A DNA stretch of 64,000 nucleotides from Collybiopsis luxurians FD-317 M1. Taxonomy: Eukaryota; Basidiomycota; Agaricomycetes; Agaricales; Omphalotaceae. The notes below the pieces were generated by a model. The model did no database searches. It had not been told where the DNA came from and was given only the letters and a program-made list of their open reading frames with translations. Positions 44,761-54,716 of this stretch are shown piece after piece; positions within the stretch are counted from its first letter, which is position 1, and every line of letters starts with the position of its first letter. The stretch covers positions 496,001-560,000 of the forward strand of contig KN834752.1 in NCBI GenBank assembly GCA_000827265.1, written 5' to 3'. Position numbers and translations under genes: made by a program.

Positions 44761-44927
44761 GGTCAACGTTGGCCAGCAAAGGGCTTTCCGGGTAAAGCGG
44801 TCAGGGAAACTCGGAAAGAAACTGGAGTCTCTATTTGGAAGTGGGCGCTTCTTTTTCTGAATTACTGACATGCAGCTTTACAGCAATTCCCAGAGAATCA
44901 GATATCAGCTATCCAACGCCTTTCACC

Positions 44928-47096
44928 ATGGCTACTACGCCACTTTATCCAGGAGCACCAACAGAAACCAGACCGAGCTTGTGAGTTTATCCGTATCTAC
45001 TAACTCTCATAGCCAAACTTTGTGTCGGATAGGCTCCCTAAATTAGCCATAAAACCGTGGCTCTCCGCCCCTCCTCCTTCTATCGCGCTCATCAACGTGA
45101 TGATCGTCGATCCCAAGTCAGGATCGTTACTTGGGAGTGAGAATAACGCCAAACTACACACCGTAGTTATCAAGGATGGCATGTTTATCGAGGTGAGGCC
45201 AACGGCTGACCAGGATAAAGACCTTGACAACTCGGAGAAAACCCATGTGGTTGACCTCGCTGGGGAATATTATGTTTGCCCGTGAGTCGATGTATTTTAC
45301 TCTGATCCACCCTTGATGGCTTGCTATCGCGTAGAGGACTCATCGACTGCCATGTACACGTTACAGCAGTTCCCGGCGTAAAGGTATTCACCGTACATGT
45401 TCCATTCTCATTTTGACTGACTCAAAGTTCGAACTTGCAGACCATGGGCGAGCTAATGCGCGTCAATCCTCAGGAAGTCAATCTTCGGACGACGTACATT
45501 TTAAAGGGTATGTATCTGAGGGCCACCTTTTCATTGCTTATCCACATCCGTCTCAATATGCAGAAATGCTCTCGAGAGGATTCACTACCGTCCGTGACAC
45601 TGGTGGAGCGACAAAAGTCCTGGCGAATGCTATCGAAGAGGGTCTTATCGAAGGGCCCAGACTGTTTCAGTGCGGGAAGGCGCTTTCGCAGACTGGTATG
45701 TTGATGCTGCCTGTTCTGCAATAATTCTTAAAAGAAACTTTCTTCCTTCATCTTCACTGTCTTTAAAGAAAGTTTTTCTCCTCTTCTTAGCCTCCCTTTT
45801 TTTGACCGCCTTATCGTCCAGTTGATGGTCGGTTTGACATTTATTTCCTTTAAGGTGGGCACGGTGATTTCTCACCTGCAGTTTCCGGCGGACACGAACT
45901 CGGCTGCTGCGGCGGAGGCGATATAGGTCTGTTCGGGCGCGTAGCGGATGGTGTTCCTGCCGTTTTGAGCGCGGTGAGAGGGGAGCTAAAGGCCGGTGCT
46001 GATTGTACGTCTCCTTTCCGAATACCATTCTAATCTGATTACCACTAACCCAACCATTATTCGGCCCTGCAGTCATCAAAATTATGATTGGAGGAGGTGT
46101 CGCTTCCGAAACCGACGCCATTGAAACTGTCCAATACACAGCGGAGGAAGTCCGGGCAATTACAACGACGTGTAAGCAAATGGGTGGAAAGCTATGTGAG
46201 GTTTTGTGTCCACCCGTGGAAGTACTGTGCTTACAAGTATTTTGGTTCTTCCAGCCACAGCGCACGCGTACACAATCGAGGCCATTCGACATGCGATAGA
46301 CAATGGGGTTCAGGGGATCGAGCATGGAAATTTGATTGATGAGGCTACAGCGAATCTGTGCGTTCAATCCTCCCTCCTCTCCTCCTTTGATTTCTTATTC
46401 CTGCGCCTGTAGAATGGCTTCGAAAGGAATCTATGTATGCCCGTTTTCGCCACTCTTTTTCTCATTTTCGTAATCATGAGTAGTTGACACCAACCCTGTC
46501 ATGCTACGGTATCATGGTCCGACCACCCTTCGAGGACTTTCTCCCGCCCTCCGGAAAAGTCAAAAATGAGCAAGTAATGAAACAAGGGTTAGAAGCACTG
46601 AAAATTGCTTCGGCGGCAGGGGTGACTATTTGTTAGTGAGTATACGAATTGTTCCTTTCATTTGACTATGCTGGTTTGGGGTGCCTGGTCTGCCGCTCGT
46701 ACCAATATTCTGACCTCTTCTCAGCGGATCAGACCTTCTTACTTCGATGCAAGCCTTGCAAACGGAAGAATTTGCGGTTCGCGCTAGTGTCCTTCCCTCA
46801 CCGGATATTTTGCGGCATGCAACTACAAATGCAGGTTTGTAACAGCTAGATTTCTCATATCTTCTCTCTGATACTCATTGGTTGTCCTCCCTGCAGCAAA
46901 AATGCTTAATAAAACATCCCTGCTGGGTACCATTTCCCCTGGAGCATACGCCGACTTGCTCATTCTCAACGCTAATCCCCTGGAAGACGTTACCATACTT
47001 GACCGTCCAGAGGATCATTTGGTAGCAGTTGTAAAACAGGGAAGGGTGATGAGGTCGTCTTCGCAATTGAAGGCATTGGAAGAGTTGAAAGCTTGA
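44928..47096 (+). CDS. Metal-dependent amidohydrolase, imidazolonepropionase-like
   Basis: The product is a TIM-barrel hydrolase of the amidohydrolase superfamily, of the group often annotated as imidazolonepropionase-like or prolidase-like. Twelve exons join in phase: 44928-44980, 45033-45281, 45335-45383, 45441-45507, 45564-45695, 45855-46004, 46073-46195, 46255-46357, 46413-46434, 46484-46635, 46725-46834 and 46897-47096, giving 469 residues. Metal and active-site motifs are complete: LIDCHVHV at about residue 107, the GGGVAS loop, STAHAYT, GIEHGN and YGSDLL. The small exon 9 (22 bases) encodes MASKGIY and is needed for frame. The C-terminal [19 protein letters not shown] is the usual composite beta-sandwich return. 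The intron at 45696-45854 is unusually long for this locus (159 bp). The substrate (a peptide, lactam or ring compound) cannot be told from sequence. Confidence 0.9.
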
Positions 47097-47220
47097 CCGG
47101 ATTAGCTCTTCCCTTAAAATTCTTAACGACGAAGTATTGCCACAATGAGTGCAGGGTATAAATACTTATTAGTAAACCATACGTTACTGAGTCCGGACAT
47201 CTTGATTAAAGAGATTGTGG

Positions 47221-48561
47221 TCAGCGAACGGGGTCATCTACATCAAAGCAGAATGACATACAGAAGTCCTTGTTCGCTAGATACTCCTCATGCTCCTTTC
47301 TATGCCCTTTCACAGTCGAATCGACAGTCATACGCCATATCGGCAATCCAACCTGCTCATGAATAGTCGTTAGCACTGGCAGGAAGCAACGGTCAATAAG
47401 TCGACGAACCCAGCCAATGAAATTCCACAGCGAATCCACCACAAAATTGCCTGACGGTGCAACACCTCTCATAGACGCACGGAATATATTCCCCAGCAAA
47501 TCCGGGGAAATGTGAAAGTCGCCCCTCTGCACCCCACGAAGCAGGCCTTTTGCGTACTGGTCACCCGTAACCCCAGGATCGGTTTCCTCAATTTTAAGCG
47601 TGATTTTGGGTTTTGTAGCGTTTTCAATGTCATAACCGGGAGTGTACATTGTTCCGGGGAAAGCGATGTGGATGTCAATGTCGTATAAGAGAAATTCTTG
47701 GCGTAGAGTATCTGCGAGAGCTGTAATGCGCCGAGGTACCGGTCAACGAGAAAGGAAGGTGAGGGAGGAAGGGAGCGATCGAACCTCGTAAAGCCATCCT
47801 TCCTGGTCCATACGCGGCATAACCAATCAAAGTGATGTACCCAATATACGCAGAATGGAAAATGATCTTTCCCCTTGATTTGTCCCGAACCATACGCTTT
47901 GAGGCTTCCAGTGCCGTCCAAGCTTGTACCCAATATGTCTGGTCCATCTGCGTCCTCATCGTCTCCTCTGTCTCCTCAATGAAAAACCGAGGATGACAGG
48001 AACCGGCAAGCATGAAAATGGCATCGGGATTTTTGCCTCCATGGGGATCACAGACTGCATCGAGGGCTTGCCGGGCACCTGCAGCTGTAATGAGGTTATA
48101 GGAGTAGGATTTCAAGATTTGGTCAGGAGATATGCGGGCGGCCTGCGAAGCAATCTTTCAGCACTTGAGTCGTGAGTTTGATGATGTGTGCGATAGTTAC
48201 CTCTAGTTCCTTCATTGCATTTTCGAGTCTTTGAGTATCTCTAGATACAATAGATACATGGGCACCCTTTGATACCAAGAGTTTCGCGACGGCAAAACCC
48301 AAACCTGAAGACCCTCCCGTCTGGAGTTGTTAAAACAATTAATGCGCCGTGGAGCGAGTGGTATGTTTGAGATAACCAACCACATAGCAATGCTATAGAG
48401 CCAAGTCTGTTAGTCCACGATCGAATTGGTCAAAATGAAGCGGAGCGGTTCACCCTTCCTCTGGGATCCCAGGATTTGGAGAACAAGCGTCCAAACATTA
48501 CAGAGGAGAAGAGAACAAGAGAAGCAGCAATTATAACGGGGTATGAAGCTTCGAACTGCAT
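47221..48561 (-). CDS. TSC10: 3-ketodihydrosphingosine reductase homologue (KDSR/Tsc10)
   Basis: Tsc10/KDSR reduces 3-ketodihydrosphingosine with NADPH at the cytosolic face of the ER, the second step of sphingolipid synthesis. Five exons, 48454-48561, 48381-48392, 48201-48320, 47785-48142 and 47221-47720, join in phase to give 365 residues. An N-terminal anchor (PVIIAASLVLFSSVMFG) leads into the SDR domain with the cofactor loop TGGSSGLGFAVAKLL, half of it supplied by a 12-base exon encoding HCYV. The family signature YDIDIHIAFPGTMYTPGY is clear. Unusually, the SDR active-site pattern YxxxK reads YGPGR, so the catalytic lysine is arginine, and the loop before it reads IIFHSAYIGYI. The start could also be the in-frame ATG at 48621. 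It converges on the amidohydrolase gene with 124 bp between stops. Family assignment is strong; activity is open to doubt. Confidence 0.82.
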
Positions 48562-49247
48562 ATACTGGTCCACTGGGTGACTGTGAGAGGTTAAGGGACT
48601 GACCGCGACTGACCGCGGCAAAGATATCGCGTCAAAATTTGATGCGTCTGGGCGCTTGTTCCACTTTCTTGGACATTCTTCTGTGAATCCTCATCCTTTT
48701 CACTCCAATTTTTCTTAGTTTCTTGCTTGAGGCCCAAACATCCTCCTCAACCCTCTTCAAGCCCCAATGGCTCTCCTGAGCCATTTTTAAGCGGATGATA
48801 TTTGTGGATACCCGTTGGTACGCATCCGGTCGCATCAAATTTTCTGTTTCACCACTTTTCTGAAACCAGAGGCTAACCGATTTCGACCTTGAACCTCTTC
48901 AGACTTGATTGAGCCGTGCTGGTCTAAGGGTAACTATATGCCTTCTCTCTGAGCTCCAAGCGATCTACTTTGCACGATACATAGAGACTGGCTAGATAGG
49001 ACGATGTTTATCTCAGGGAAATCGCAGGTTGTGGCGTACCGTCTAGTTTGGCCGAGCTTCGGATTCGCTAAAACGGTTTTACAGTGCGCACGGACTCATA
49101 AAACCATGGCGGCCGCGTTCATCTCAAGATTTCCTGTACGATAAGTCCGTACCTCAGGGCTGGGCGTCCTAATACTCTGCAACTACACACCCCAAAGGCT
49201 TGAAGTTGGGTGGAAGACTTCCATCCACTCTCCTGAACTTTGCAATC
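48562..49247. other. divergent intergenic region, no gene supported
   Basis: This 686 bp region separates the KDSR homologue (-) from the seven-helix membrane protein (+) and should hold both promoters. No coding frame other than the possible N-terminal extension of the KDSR homologue up to 48621 was supported. Confidence 0.4.
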
Positions 49248-50786
49248 ATGGCCGTTTCTGTAGTCCAAGGGCAATTTATTTCGTTGTTCTGTGAGACGTG
49301 CTTTTACGGTGCGCTTTTCAGCATGACTGGACTCTTTGGATATCTTCTGAGTACAATATAGGAATATACTCGATCCTATTCATGTCGTTAATCGTGAACT
49401 TTAGGTGCGTATGTAGCTCAATTTTCCTTTCAAGTTGGAGCTAACTCCGCCTCTTCCCATATCACAGAGAAAGACCAGCCGCCAGTCGAGCTATCTTGAT
49501 CATCCGAGCCATCAGTATCTTTCAATATTGTATGGTGACGGTGCATATATGTCTGGCGTTCTATCAGAATTATATGGCATTCACCGTGTACGATGATGCT
49601 GAAGAAGCCTTCAATAGACTTGGGGCGGAGCCGTACACACTGTCGCAGTTGGCTATCGAGTGGACCAATGTGCGCTTTTACCTCTAGTCCATTGAAAACC
49701 CCCTTTTTAACATGCTTTGTCTGCCCAGTGCGCATGCGCCGATTCCATTCTGATATGGAGGGTCTGGATCCTTTGGGGCAAGAGAATATCTACGGTCATT
49801 GTGCCCATCCTACTGGTCATCTTGTCCACCAGTAAGGAGTCTTTATGCATCGTCGGAGTGTAAACTTACTCTTTCTTTCCAGCTTCAGGCTACCTTGTTG
49901 TCTGGTCGATGAACCAGGCCAACAAATCTGCTTCATCGAATTTCGGTGACCTCTTTGGTCCTGAGGTTGAGAAATGGGCTATATTGCTTGCCGTTTGTAT
50001 CATTCTGACGAATATCATCTGTACGGGGATGATCGCTGGACGAATCTGGTAGGTTTTGAGATCCGCCGAGGGTGCCCGTCTAAACGATATCTACAGGTGG
50101 CATAATCGTGAACTGCAGAAAGCTATGGGGATCAATGGGATGCCGCATAGATATCGAACGATTTTTCTTGGGATTTTGGAGGTCAGTTCGCCCATCTGAG
50201 CTCTGAACTTAACAACTGACCGATGATTTCCAAAGAGCGGAGCCTTGTATCTGGTAGCGTGGATCGCGGCAATTCTCTTGTACTTGATCAATGAATCCGC
50301 CATCATACCAATGCTGGATATCATTTCTCAATTGTCGGTGCGTAGTTGGTCTGTTACTTGATAACTTTAGGATCTGAAGAAGCGGTTTCACTGCAGGGAA
50401 TTGTCCCAGCGCTTATCGTGATATTAGTCTCACGCAACATCGATGCAGCTACACAACACGAAGAAGTACTCACTACAATAAACTATAAGCGAAATTCTCG
50501 CGTCCAAACCTCCCAAATGGACCGCAGGAGCTTTGACCGTGATCCTAAACTGGTGAAAACGAATACGCTCGAAATGATGCATATGCATTCGACCAATTCA
50601 TACGATCCCGAGAGCCCAGCGATGGAGAGGAGAATAATGTTCGCGGAGAATAGGAGTCTGGACAAGTTACATAAAGCTGCCACAAAAACGAATGAGACTG
50701 GTACGACGGGTACAACGTTAAGCGTGACCGGAAGTGGTATGACCCAAGTTCGGTCAAGCGAGGAGAGTATTGGCAAGGTTGTATGA
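49248..50786 (+). CDS. Seven-helix basidiomycete membrane protein, function unknown
   Basis: Eight exons join in phase: 49248-49308, 49362-49404, 49468-49669, 49729-49831, 49883-50048, 50097-50181, 50236-50337 and 50397-50786, giving 383 residues. Seven hydrophobic helices can be counted: FYGIYSILFMSLIV, AISIFQYCMVTVHICLAF, ADSILIWRVWILWG, VIVPILLVILSTTSGYLVV, WAILLAVCIILTNIICTGMI, SGALYLVAWIAAILLYLI and SGIVPALIVILVSR. The W-R-W pattern at the end of helix 3 and the polar Ser/Thr-rich tail of about 115 residues (TTLSVTGSGMTQ) are typical of a large mushroom family of GPCR-like proteins of unknown ligand. No G-protein-coupling motif of a characterised class was recognised. The start codon is 12 residues from the first helix, which fits an extracellular N-terminus. 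Confidence 0.78.
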
Positions 50787-50980
50787 GGAGTAACTGCTAT
50801 ACGATACTGGTATTTCGATATTTATTAATCGTATACGAATTTTTTTTCTGGAGTGACCGCGTAGGAAGATGGCGTCACGCGCCTATGTACATCATGCTGG
50901 GAATAACTGCCTAGTGACTTCATCTGCAACCTTCGTTTACAACAATCTTCATCTACAGCCTTCGGTCTCGGGTTCTGAAA

Positions 50981-52761
50981 ATGATGGACGTAGATGAACC
51001 CCAGGCTTCCTCGCAACCCAATCAGGCTCGAACTTCTCGAACTTCTTCACCACTGGTTTTTGTAGATGACAATCATCCCTTTGACCTCGACTCATACATC
51101 TCAAATTACACCGGCCGAACTGCCATCGATCGCCTCACCCATATCGTTTCGGTCTGTCCCTCAGTGGCGGTAGATGCATTTACCTTGGCCGTCAAACTGA
51201 TCCAGAAATCGCGCGACCCAAGTCTTTATCAAACTCTTTGCCACGCGTACGAGCAAGTTTCTGGCTACCCCGATGTCAAGCTTCCCAGTCTATCTACGCT
51301 TCCTGCTATCCAATCCAAATTCACGGACGACACACTCAAGAGTAACCATGCTGAAAAGATAAAGTTGGAGGCAGAACTGAAAAATTACTCGAATAATATG
51401 ATTAAAGAAAGTATTAGGGTGAGTATTCAACCTTGACCCTTCTTAGACACACTCACACTGGCTTGTTTTAGCTTGGGCATCGGGACTTGGCAGAATTTTC
51501 TCGCTCGGTGGGAGACTATCCTTCTGCTCTCAAGCACTGGGCAAAATCGCGCGAATTTTGTACAACAAGCCAGCATGTTCTCGATGTCAGTTTATCGACG
51601 ATAGAGGTGCAACTAGGATATCCCCATCTTGAACCTTGAATCTTACACCCTCCTTTTTCAGCTCCTCATCGAACAAAGAAACTACTCTCATCTTCCAACT
51701 TATGTATTCAAAGCTGAAGCCGCTCTCGAATCAGTTACGACTAGCGCTGCCAATGCTGCCAAAGCCGAAAATGCTGCAACAGGCGTAGGCGGCTCTCGAA
51801 AGACGTCAGCAGTAGCTATGACCCCGGATCGCGAAATCATGCAGTCCAAGCTGGATTTTGCCACGGCTCTCGCTCAGCTATCACAGTCCAACTACGAAAG
51901 GGCGGCCTACCACTTTTTGCGATTGAGTTCTGGGACAGGAAGCGGTGGAGGTTTGGGTGACTGGTTTGGAAAGGTGAGCCTCGAATGAAGAATCTACCTC
52001 TCAACCCGTTCTCATGTAAACTCGCAGCTGGTGTCTCCTGGTGATATTGCCATCTATGGCTCAGTTTGCGCGCTAGCATCCCTGTCGCGATCAGCTTTCA
52101 AGGCTCAGGTTCTAGAAAACCTATCGTTTGGAGTGTACATTGAACAAGAACCTCATGTTCGAGAGATGATTGAAGCATATATGGCCAGTAATTTCAAGGG
52201 TGTTTTGGAAACCTTGAGCAAGTATCATGTAGGTCTTTTTTCTGTCTGGATTTCGATATGAACTCTCAATGCAATTTTGCCGTCGCTAGACCCGTCATTC
52301 CATTGACATTCATCTCTTACCGCACTTGACGACCCTTAATGCACTTACTCGCAACCGTCTGGTATCCCTCTACTTTGCACCTTTTAGCAGCATCAAGCTC
52401 GACCGCATGGCACAGGCCTTTGGTTGGAGTGTTGCAGAGACGGAAGAGTACGTCGTTGGTCTTGTTAGAAGTGGCGACATTGGCGGCCGAGTCGACAGTC
52501 GGGGCAAGGTTTTGCAAGTGAAAAAGACGGATCACCGAGCGGAGTTGTTTGCGCGCGCAATGAAGGCAGGTGTGGAGATTGCAAAGACGAATAAGAAGTT
52601 GCTGTACAGAATTAAGCTGTAAGTCGAGTCCGTTTTGTGTTGGCGAAATGACTGAACGGGTGATTTTCAGACAACAAGCCGACTTGGTGATCAAAGCACC
52701 AAAGGGGAGTAATCCCGGTCAAAACCAGTTGCCCGAGTATTTGCTGGATCAACAGATGTGA
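50981..52761 (+). CDS. CSN1: COP9 signalosome subunit 1 (CSN1)
   Basis: CSN1 is a scaffold subunit of the COP9 signalosome, which removes Nedd8 from cullins and so controls SCF ubiquitin ligases. Six exons, 50981-51418, 51472-51606, 51662-51973, 52028-52228, 52290-52618 and 52671-52761, join in phase to give 501 residues, a usual length. A helical repeat region contains LGHRDLAEFSRSVGDYPSAL and VSPGDIAIYGSVCALASLSR. The PCI domain follows with LENLSFGVYIEQEPHVREMI, HLTTLNALTRNRLVSLYFAP and the winged-helix part MAQAFGWSVAETEEYVVGLV plus IGGRVDSRGKVLQV. These match CSN1 rather than the proteasome paralogue Rpn7, notably in the AIYGSVCALASLSR block. The start ATG is doubled (Met-Met). The window also encodes two F-box proteins, substrates of the same regulatory axis in general, but no specific link is implied. 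Confidence 0.92.
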
Positions 52762-53309
52762 CTTGCATGAGGTGCTGCTTTGATTTGAATTTGTCGCATT
52801 TTTGTATCATAGAAGTTTTGCATCTACTAAATCAATGTTTGGTCGTGAACTTGCCCGTCAGGGTTGATCACCGATGCCCGCCTTGGAAGTAGCCATTGTT
52901 GGTCCCTCAATCAGTGAGGATTTGGACTGACCTTGTACGTTGATGAAACGAGCGGGAGCGACTATCCAATTACAAACAAAGTAACGCAAATCCTAGGCAC
53001 CTTGCAGTTACTGCATTTGGAAGTACGCTTATGCTTACGTCATTGAATAAGGAAAATATCTTTGTTCCCTTTTTGACGGTTTGCTTGTCCATTGTCCCCA
53101 GGGTCCATTGTTCACTGAATGGTGCCATAGGGTACCATCAGAAGAAATGTGGTTGGACGTACAAATGTATATGCTAGTAAATTTTTTCTATATAAGCTAC
53201 CCAATTTCCTTCCAGCTTTCCCCAGCTCTCTTTCGAGTTTTCCCTATTCTTATTGCAAGTCTTTGCATCTTCGACCTTCTCATTTCTCTTTTACTTTAAT
53301 ATTACAACA
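52762..53309. other. intergenic region between CSN1 and CFEM gene
   Basis: This 548 bp region lies between two plus-strand genes. It ends with a pyrimidine-rich leader (TTTCTCTTTTACTTTAAT) right before the CFEM start codon, typical of a highly expressed fungal gene. A TATAAG-like phrase lies at about 53190. No coding frame was supported. Confidence 0.45.
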
Positions 53310-53983
53310 ATGAAGTTCTTTGTCACCCTCTCTGCTCTTTCTGCTATCACTAGCACTTGGGCATATGCGTTAATTCCCCGCCAGACCTTCCCTCGTATGT
53401 GTTTTCCATTCTCGGCACTCAAATCTTTCCTTACTCCTCCCCAGCCTGCTCTCAGAGCTGTCTCACTAGTGCAGACTTTGGCAGCTGCAATCCCACCGAC
53501 GATACATGTCTGTGCAAATCTCCTGCCTTTATTTCCAGCACCGCCAGCTGCATTGCGAGCTCCTGCACCGGAAATGATTTAACTGAAGCCAACCAGGCCG
53601 CTCAACAGTTGTGCCTCGCTGTCGTAGGTTTTTTTCCGGTTTCATCATTAACATAGTAGTGACTGAGGCTTTGCTCGCGTTCTACAGGGCGTCACACTGA
53701 CTGATTCTTCCATCACCATCACCCCATCTTCTACCGCTGGAGGTTCTTCTACTTCTGGAGGTTCTTCTGCCAGTGTCACATCTCCTGCGAGCGGAAGTTC
53801 TTCTGCTAGCGGAACATCCTCTGCCGCGTTAGTATCCCATGTCTTCCCTCATCTCATTATCTCACTCCATTCCTTAGTGCCGCTACGTCATCGTCACCCT
53901 CCAACGGCGCTCTCTCCAACAGCGGAGCAAACACCCTTGCCAGCCTTGCTGTCTTTGGGCTTGTCGCTGCTGTAGCCTTGTAA
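53310..53983 (+). CDS. CFEM-domain, GPI-anchored surface protein
   Basis: CFEM proteins are small cysteine-rich secreted or wall proteins; some bind heme or act at host and surface contacts. Four exons, 53310-53394, 53445-53623, 53688-53827 and 53878-53983, join in phase to give 169 residues. A signal peptide is clear (MKFFVTLSALSAITSTWAYA). The CFEM domain follows at residues 28-88 with eight cysteines: PCSQSCLTSADFGSCNPTDD, TCLCKSPAFISSTASCIASS, CTGN and LCLAV. The aspartate that can serve as axial heme ligand lies in the TSADFG stretch. A Ser/Thr/Gly-rich stalk (SSTAGGSSTSGGSS) comes next, and a hydrophobic C-terminus ALSNSGANTLASLAVFGLVA fits GPI-anchor addition, probably at one of the small residues near SNSG. 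The pyrimidine-rich leader suggests good expression. Exact role unknown. Confidence 0.92.
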
Positions 53984-54716
53984 AAATCTTCCTAGCGCCC
54001 TTTTAGGACTGTTACACTGTCGAATACGACCGAAATGCTCTCTGCATCTCTTTCTTTTGGTTCATTACACTCGTTTTCACTCCCGGGTTTAGTGGTGTGT
54101 TTAGTCTTTCAAATGCCACTTTTCCGATACTCTCTCTATGATGCATTCGACGATGTATTTCCGGTTCATGGGTCACATGGTTGTTGATTTGTTGGGCTTT
54201 TTTTTGTTTTGGTTGTCATTTACTCGCCTCTAGCTTGCTGTATCGATATTGCATATCTCTCGGAATACATACCTCTTCGACTGTTATCTCCTCTTTACAT
54301 TCTCAGTCGTAATCAAGGTTCAAGGCGCAGACATATCCCAGAGTCCCGATCGTGAGCAAAACTTCAGTGCTTGGATTTTTTTTTAGACTCGGCAACCGCT
54401 ATTATCGAGATTGAGGTACAATTGCAATCAATTGATACAGCCTGATAAGTACTGTATTCAACGAATCTACTATCAACTTCTAGGGCCTTTGTTTGTTTCA
54501 AGTTGGGTCCGTATGACAAGAAAGTCCGAACTCATGATGCACATTAACATTGGTGTTTGTTGAAATTTATTCATAATCGCTGTCAGGTCGGCGATATTCG
54601 AAGCCTGGAGTCTGGCTGAGCTTCAATGGTTCGGCGTTCAATGAATAACAAAAAGTATGTTATAAGCTCGAGTATCCTTCCTATCATCTCTACTTCTTTC
54701 CCTCATTTCTCCGAGT
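53984..54716. other. intergenic region between CFEM gene and peroxidase
   Basis: A 733 bp stretch holding the CFEM 3' UTR and the peroxidase promoter. T-runs lie near 54199-54206 and 54378-54385. No coding frame was supported. Confidence 0.4.

Noticed and set aside
44761..44871. Possible 37-residue N-terminal extension of the GT69 enzyme
   Set aside because: In frame, but it would give an atypically long cytosolic tail and leave under 60 bp to the divergent start codon; kept only as an alternative start.
45645..46367. Open frame of 240 codons on the minus strand
   Set aside because: It lies antisense to exons 5-8 of the amidohydrolase gene, has no recognisable domain, and its composition follows from the sense codons. 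The sense gene has twelve phase-consistent exons with catalytic motifs.
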